Positions 61,330-64,000 of a stretch of DNA of 64,000 nucleotides are shown here, piece after piece. The DNA is from Grifola frondosa (lineage: Eukaryota > Basidiomycota > Agaricomycetes > Polyporales > Grifolaceae), in the NCBI GenBank assembly GCA_001683735.1, contig LUGG01000002.1, positions 1,612,001 through 1,676,000 on the forward strand, in the 5' to 3' direction. The number at the start of each line of letters is the position of its first letter. Positions within the stretch are counted from its first letter, which is position 1. Position numbers and translations under genes: made by a program. The notes under the pieces were generated by a model that made no database searches, was not told the DNA's origin, and worked only from the letters and a program-made list of their open reading frames with translations.

Positions 61330-64000
61330 ATGGACAAGAGAAACACCGAGTTTCGACTTGCAAGGCTCACTAAACTACTCGATATCATTCTCTTGGGGAA
61401 GCAAACTATCAATCCTCAGAATGGCCCTCTTTTTCTTGAAGCACTTTCCACGCATCCTGATCCCGCGACCTGCATCAGCAGGCTTATCACGGCCAAGACG
61501 GGTCTTCCATCTCTACAGTCGTCCATGCGTTTCGACCTCTCTGAGGCGTTCCTCAACGGTCTTGCCACTGATTTCATAATGTATATACAAGCACCAGAGC
61601 TGCAGACCATTGCAGGAGGGTCTTTTCTCCAACAGGTCATCATCGCGATGGTGGAGCCGCCTATCTTTGGGCCGTATTCAGCCAGGCTTTCCAGGCTGGA
61701 ACACTGCAGGAGAAAGGGCAGCTTTCTTTTGCGTGGCTGCTACTGCAGCTCGTCTCGATGTCGCAGGAGAAGGCTACTCCTTACCGTGAATTTGCACAAA
61801 GTAACGAGATATGTGCGCGACTTCTATCCTCCCCGCGCGACGATATCCAGATTGTTGGTAGAAAGATCGTGGGGATACTTGCCACGTTGAATGCCCCCCT
61901 TCCCGTTGACAGCGACTTCGCTCCGGAGGCCGACATGACAATGATTTTGTCGACTTCCGGGAGATCTCCATCGTACCCACTGCGGAGGAAATCAAATGCC
62001 CGGAGCTCCCGTTCTCCGTCCGAGTTCTGTGCTGGAAGACCCGGAGACAGAGGATGATCGCGTTGCGATCTACCTCGACAACCAGTTCCGGCTGTTGAGG
62101 GAGGATATGATCTACGAGATGCGGGAGGAGCTCCAGATCGCACTTGGAAACAAGAAGAGGAAACATAGAGGCTTTGTCGTTGAAGACTTAGTCCTCTTGG
62201 ACATCTTTTGTGGCCCGGATGCGCGGAGGTGTAAGTGGGGTCTCACATTCAAATGCAAGAACGACCTTCCGTGTTTCAAAAGCATGAAGGGAAAGGATAA
62301 GCCGCAAGCACGGAAGGCGTTTCTCCAACAGTCGGAGAACCGCAAGATCCTGAAACATTTATCCCTTTCATGCTTAATCGTGAACGGAGAAGTTGCTGCA
62401 TTCCCAACTGTCTACCGAGATGAGGACCTCCTTTCCCAGGAACCCCCGATAATCGTACTCCAATTCGACGGAGAGACCAGCACTACCAAGACTCTCCTCA
62501 GTCTGAAGCAAGCGACTAGCATTAAAATCATTCAAATCAACACCGCCGTCTTCGCTTACGAGCCAGTTTTGAAGGCTCTTCAGACTATGACAACTGTACC
62601 GCTCTCGTCCGAGTTGCTCATGTGGGGGAGAAAAGTATCGTGCAGCCTCCCTCGTCGCAACCGACCCGTCTTGTGACGTCGCTCGAGGCGGATCCCTACC
62701 AAGACCTTCGACCAACCTTGGGAGTTCAGAATTCGGAACCATTGAAGCTCGATAAATCGCAGGCTTCATCGCTCCTTTCTAGCTTGAAACAAAGAGTGTC
62801 CTTGATACAGGGACCTCCCGGTGTGTTCTGTCACGTCTTCTTTGTCCACAAAAATTCTTACTCGTTTACACAGGAACCGGAAAGTCGTTCATTGGCGCAC
62901 TGCTCGCCAAAGCTCTTCACGATTTCACGGAGGAGATCATTCTCGTTGTCTGCTATACAAATCATGCACTCGATCAGTTCCTCGAGGATCTCCTTAATAT
63001 TGGTATTCCAGAAAGCAGTATCGTTCGATTAGGGAGCAAATCCAACGCTCGGATCACTCCCTCAATCTGCAGAATCAGAACGGCATGAAAGTCGGCAAAA
63101 GTCCTGCGGAATGGAAGGAAATTGATGCGCTGAAGAACAAATCCGAGACACTTATCCACCAACTCAACTCGATCTTCGACGAGTACAAGTCCTCGAATGT
63201 GCTGTATGATGACCTACTCGCGCACATCGAATTCGAAGATCATGCATACTTTCAGGCTTTCTACGTCCCAAATCCACAGTCCTCTGATACCGGCATGCTC
63301 CAGGTTGGGAAGAAGGGTCGTGCTGTGGACTCGCGTTACCTGCTAAATCAATGGGAGCGGGGCTGGGATGCAGGTATCTTCAAACACGCTCCTCATGTTT
63401 TGGAAGCATCGAGAATTTGGAGGATGTCACGTCCAGAGCGACAAGCTTGTATCAACCGCTGGAAGTTTGCTTTTGAAAGATCGTGTTGCGGAATTCTATA
63501 CTACGGCGAAGGCGTACAACGATTGTCGGGAAGACTTGGACCGGAAGTTTGGTCAGAGGAATGCAGCCGTCCTGAAAAGCAAGCGCATCATTGGTTGTAC
63601 GACGACTGCGGCAGCGAAGTACAGCGCAGAAATACGCGCCGCTTCTCCTGGGATCCTTCTTGTCGAAGAGGCCGGCGAGATCCTTGAAAGCCACATCCTA
63701 ACTGCGCTGGGAGAAAATACGAAGCAGCTTATTCTCATTGGGGACCATAAGTGCGTTCTCCTTTCCTCTGTGACGAAGACGTAATATTGATAGCAACGTA
63801 TTCAGGCAACTCCGTCCCAAGGTCAATCACTATCAACTTACGGTCGAGAAGGGAGCTGGCTATGATCTTAACAGGTCACTTTTCGAGCGCCTCGTTCTGA
63901 AGGGATACCCGCACCATACTCTTAGCCAGCAGCATCGCATGCGACCGGAGATATCAGCACTTGTCCGTCGCCTCACATACCCAGATCTCGTCGATGCAGC
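61330..64000 (+). CDS. NFX1/ZNFX1-type SF1 helicase, 5' part
   Basis: Superfamily 1 helicase of the Upf1-like branch, cut by the window end. ATG 61330 (MDKRNTEFRLARLTKLLDII). An N-terminal helical region (HPDPATCISRLITAKTGLPS, SMRFDLSEAFLNGLATDFIM) and EISIVPTAEEIKCPELPF, then a domain with EDPETEDDRVAIYLDNQFRL and LLDIFCGPDARRCKWGLTFK. Helicase motifs follow: QASSLLSSLKQRVSLIQGPP and, across an intron (about 62820-62873), GTGKSFIGALLAKAL (Walker A); VVCYTNHALDQFLEDLL (Ia); IIGCTTTAAAKYSAEI; GILLVEEAGEILESH (Walker B); LILIGDHK then QLRPKVNHYQL; LSQQHRMRPEISALVRRLTY near the end. In fungi such proteins are linked to RNA silencing and heterochromatin; that role is inferred. At least four single-base losses (61666-61668, 61923-61924, about 62014, about 62618). 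Confidence 0.85.

Overview
The window reads as nuclear DNA of a basidiomycete fungus, most likely a wood- or litter-decaying Agaricomycete. Genes are split by many introns of about 45-65 nt with GT(A/G)NGT donors. Several families are typical of that group: cellobiose dehydrogenase, a Tnp2/CACTA-type transposase, a GMSSDES-motif gene, WD40 proteins with a C-terminal membrane helix, and a membrane/coiled-coil family. No tRNA, rRNA or CRISPR array was seen.

Layout. The first 47 kb is accessory and repeat-rich. It holds a dsRNA-binding protein (0.5-0.9 kb), two intact-looking WD40+TM paralogs facing each other tail to tail (4.0-5.9 and 10.4-12.2 kb) and a degenerate third one (41.4-42.6 kb). It also holds two related disordered-protein genes (14.9-16.2 and 21.2-23.4 kb), an FHA-kinase of Chk2/Cds1/Rad53 type (17.8-19.5 kb), a membrane/coiled-coil gene (23.5-24.5 kb), a JmjC (KDM3-like) histone demethylase (28.8-31.1 kb), a Tnp2 transposase gene (35.3-39.6 kb), an MFS transporter remnant (43.0-44.3 kb) and an alpha/alpha-toroid-like gene (44.7-46.0 kb). 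Six copies of one unidentified 1.0-1.3 kb repeat, called R1 here, punctuate this part. From 47.6 kb on the window looks like ordinary gene-dense sequence: cellobiose dehydrogenase, a Ser-rich protein, an FHA-RING ubiquitin ligase of Dma1 type, the succinate dehydrogenase iron-sulfur subunit, a secreted GH13 alpha-amylase with CBM20, and the start of an NFX1/ZNFX1-type helicase.

How genes work together. Cellobiose dehydrogenase and the starch-binding amylase are secreted carbohydrate-attack enzymes. The FHA kinase and FHA-RING ligase both belong to phospho-dependent checkpoint signalling, but they lie 34 kb apart and nothing suggests a cluster. The repeats, transposase and WD40 paralogs make the left side a zone of duplication.

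Main caution. Almost every recognisable gene contains one or more single-base frame breaks. I located about 28 by eye, all but one of them fit loss of one base, mostly next to short mononucleotide runs, and they also hit the housekeeping gene sdhB. This looks more like an uncorrected indel bias of the sequence than like mass pseudogenisation, so frameshift-only pseudogene calls here should not be trusted. Exon structures below were read by eye.
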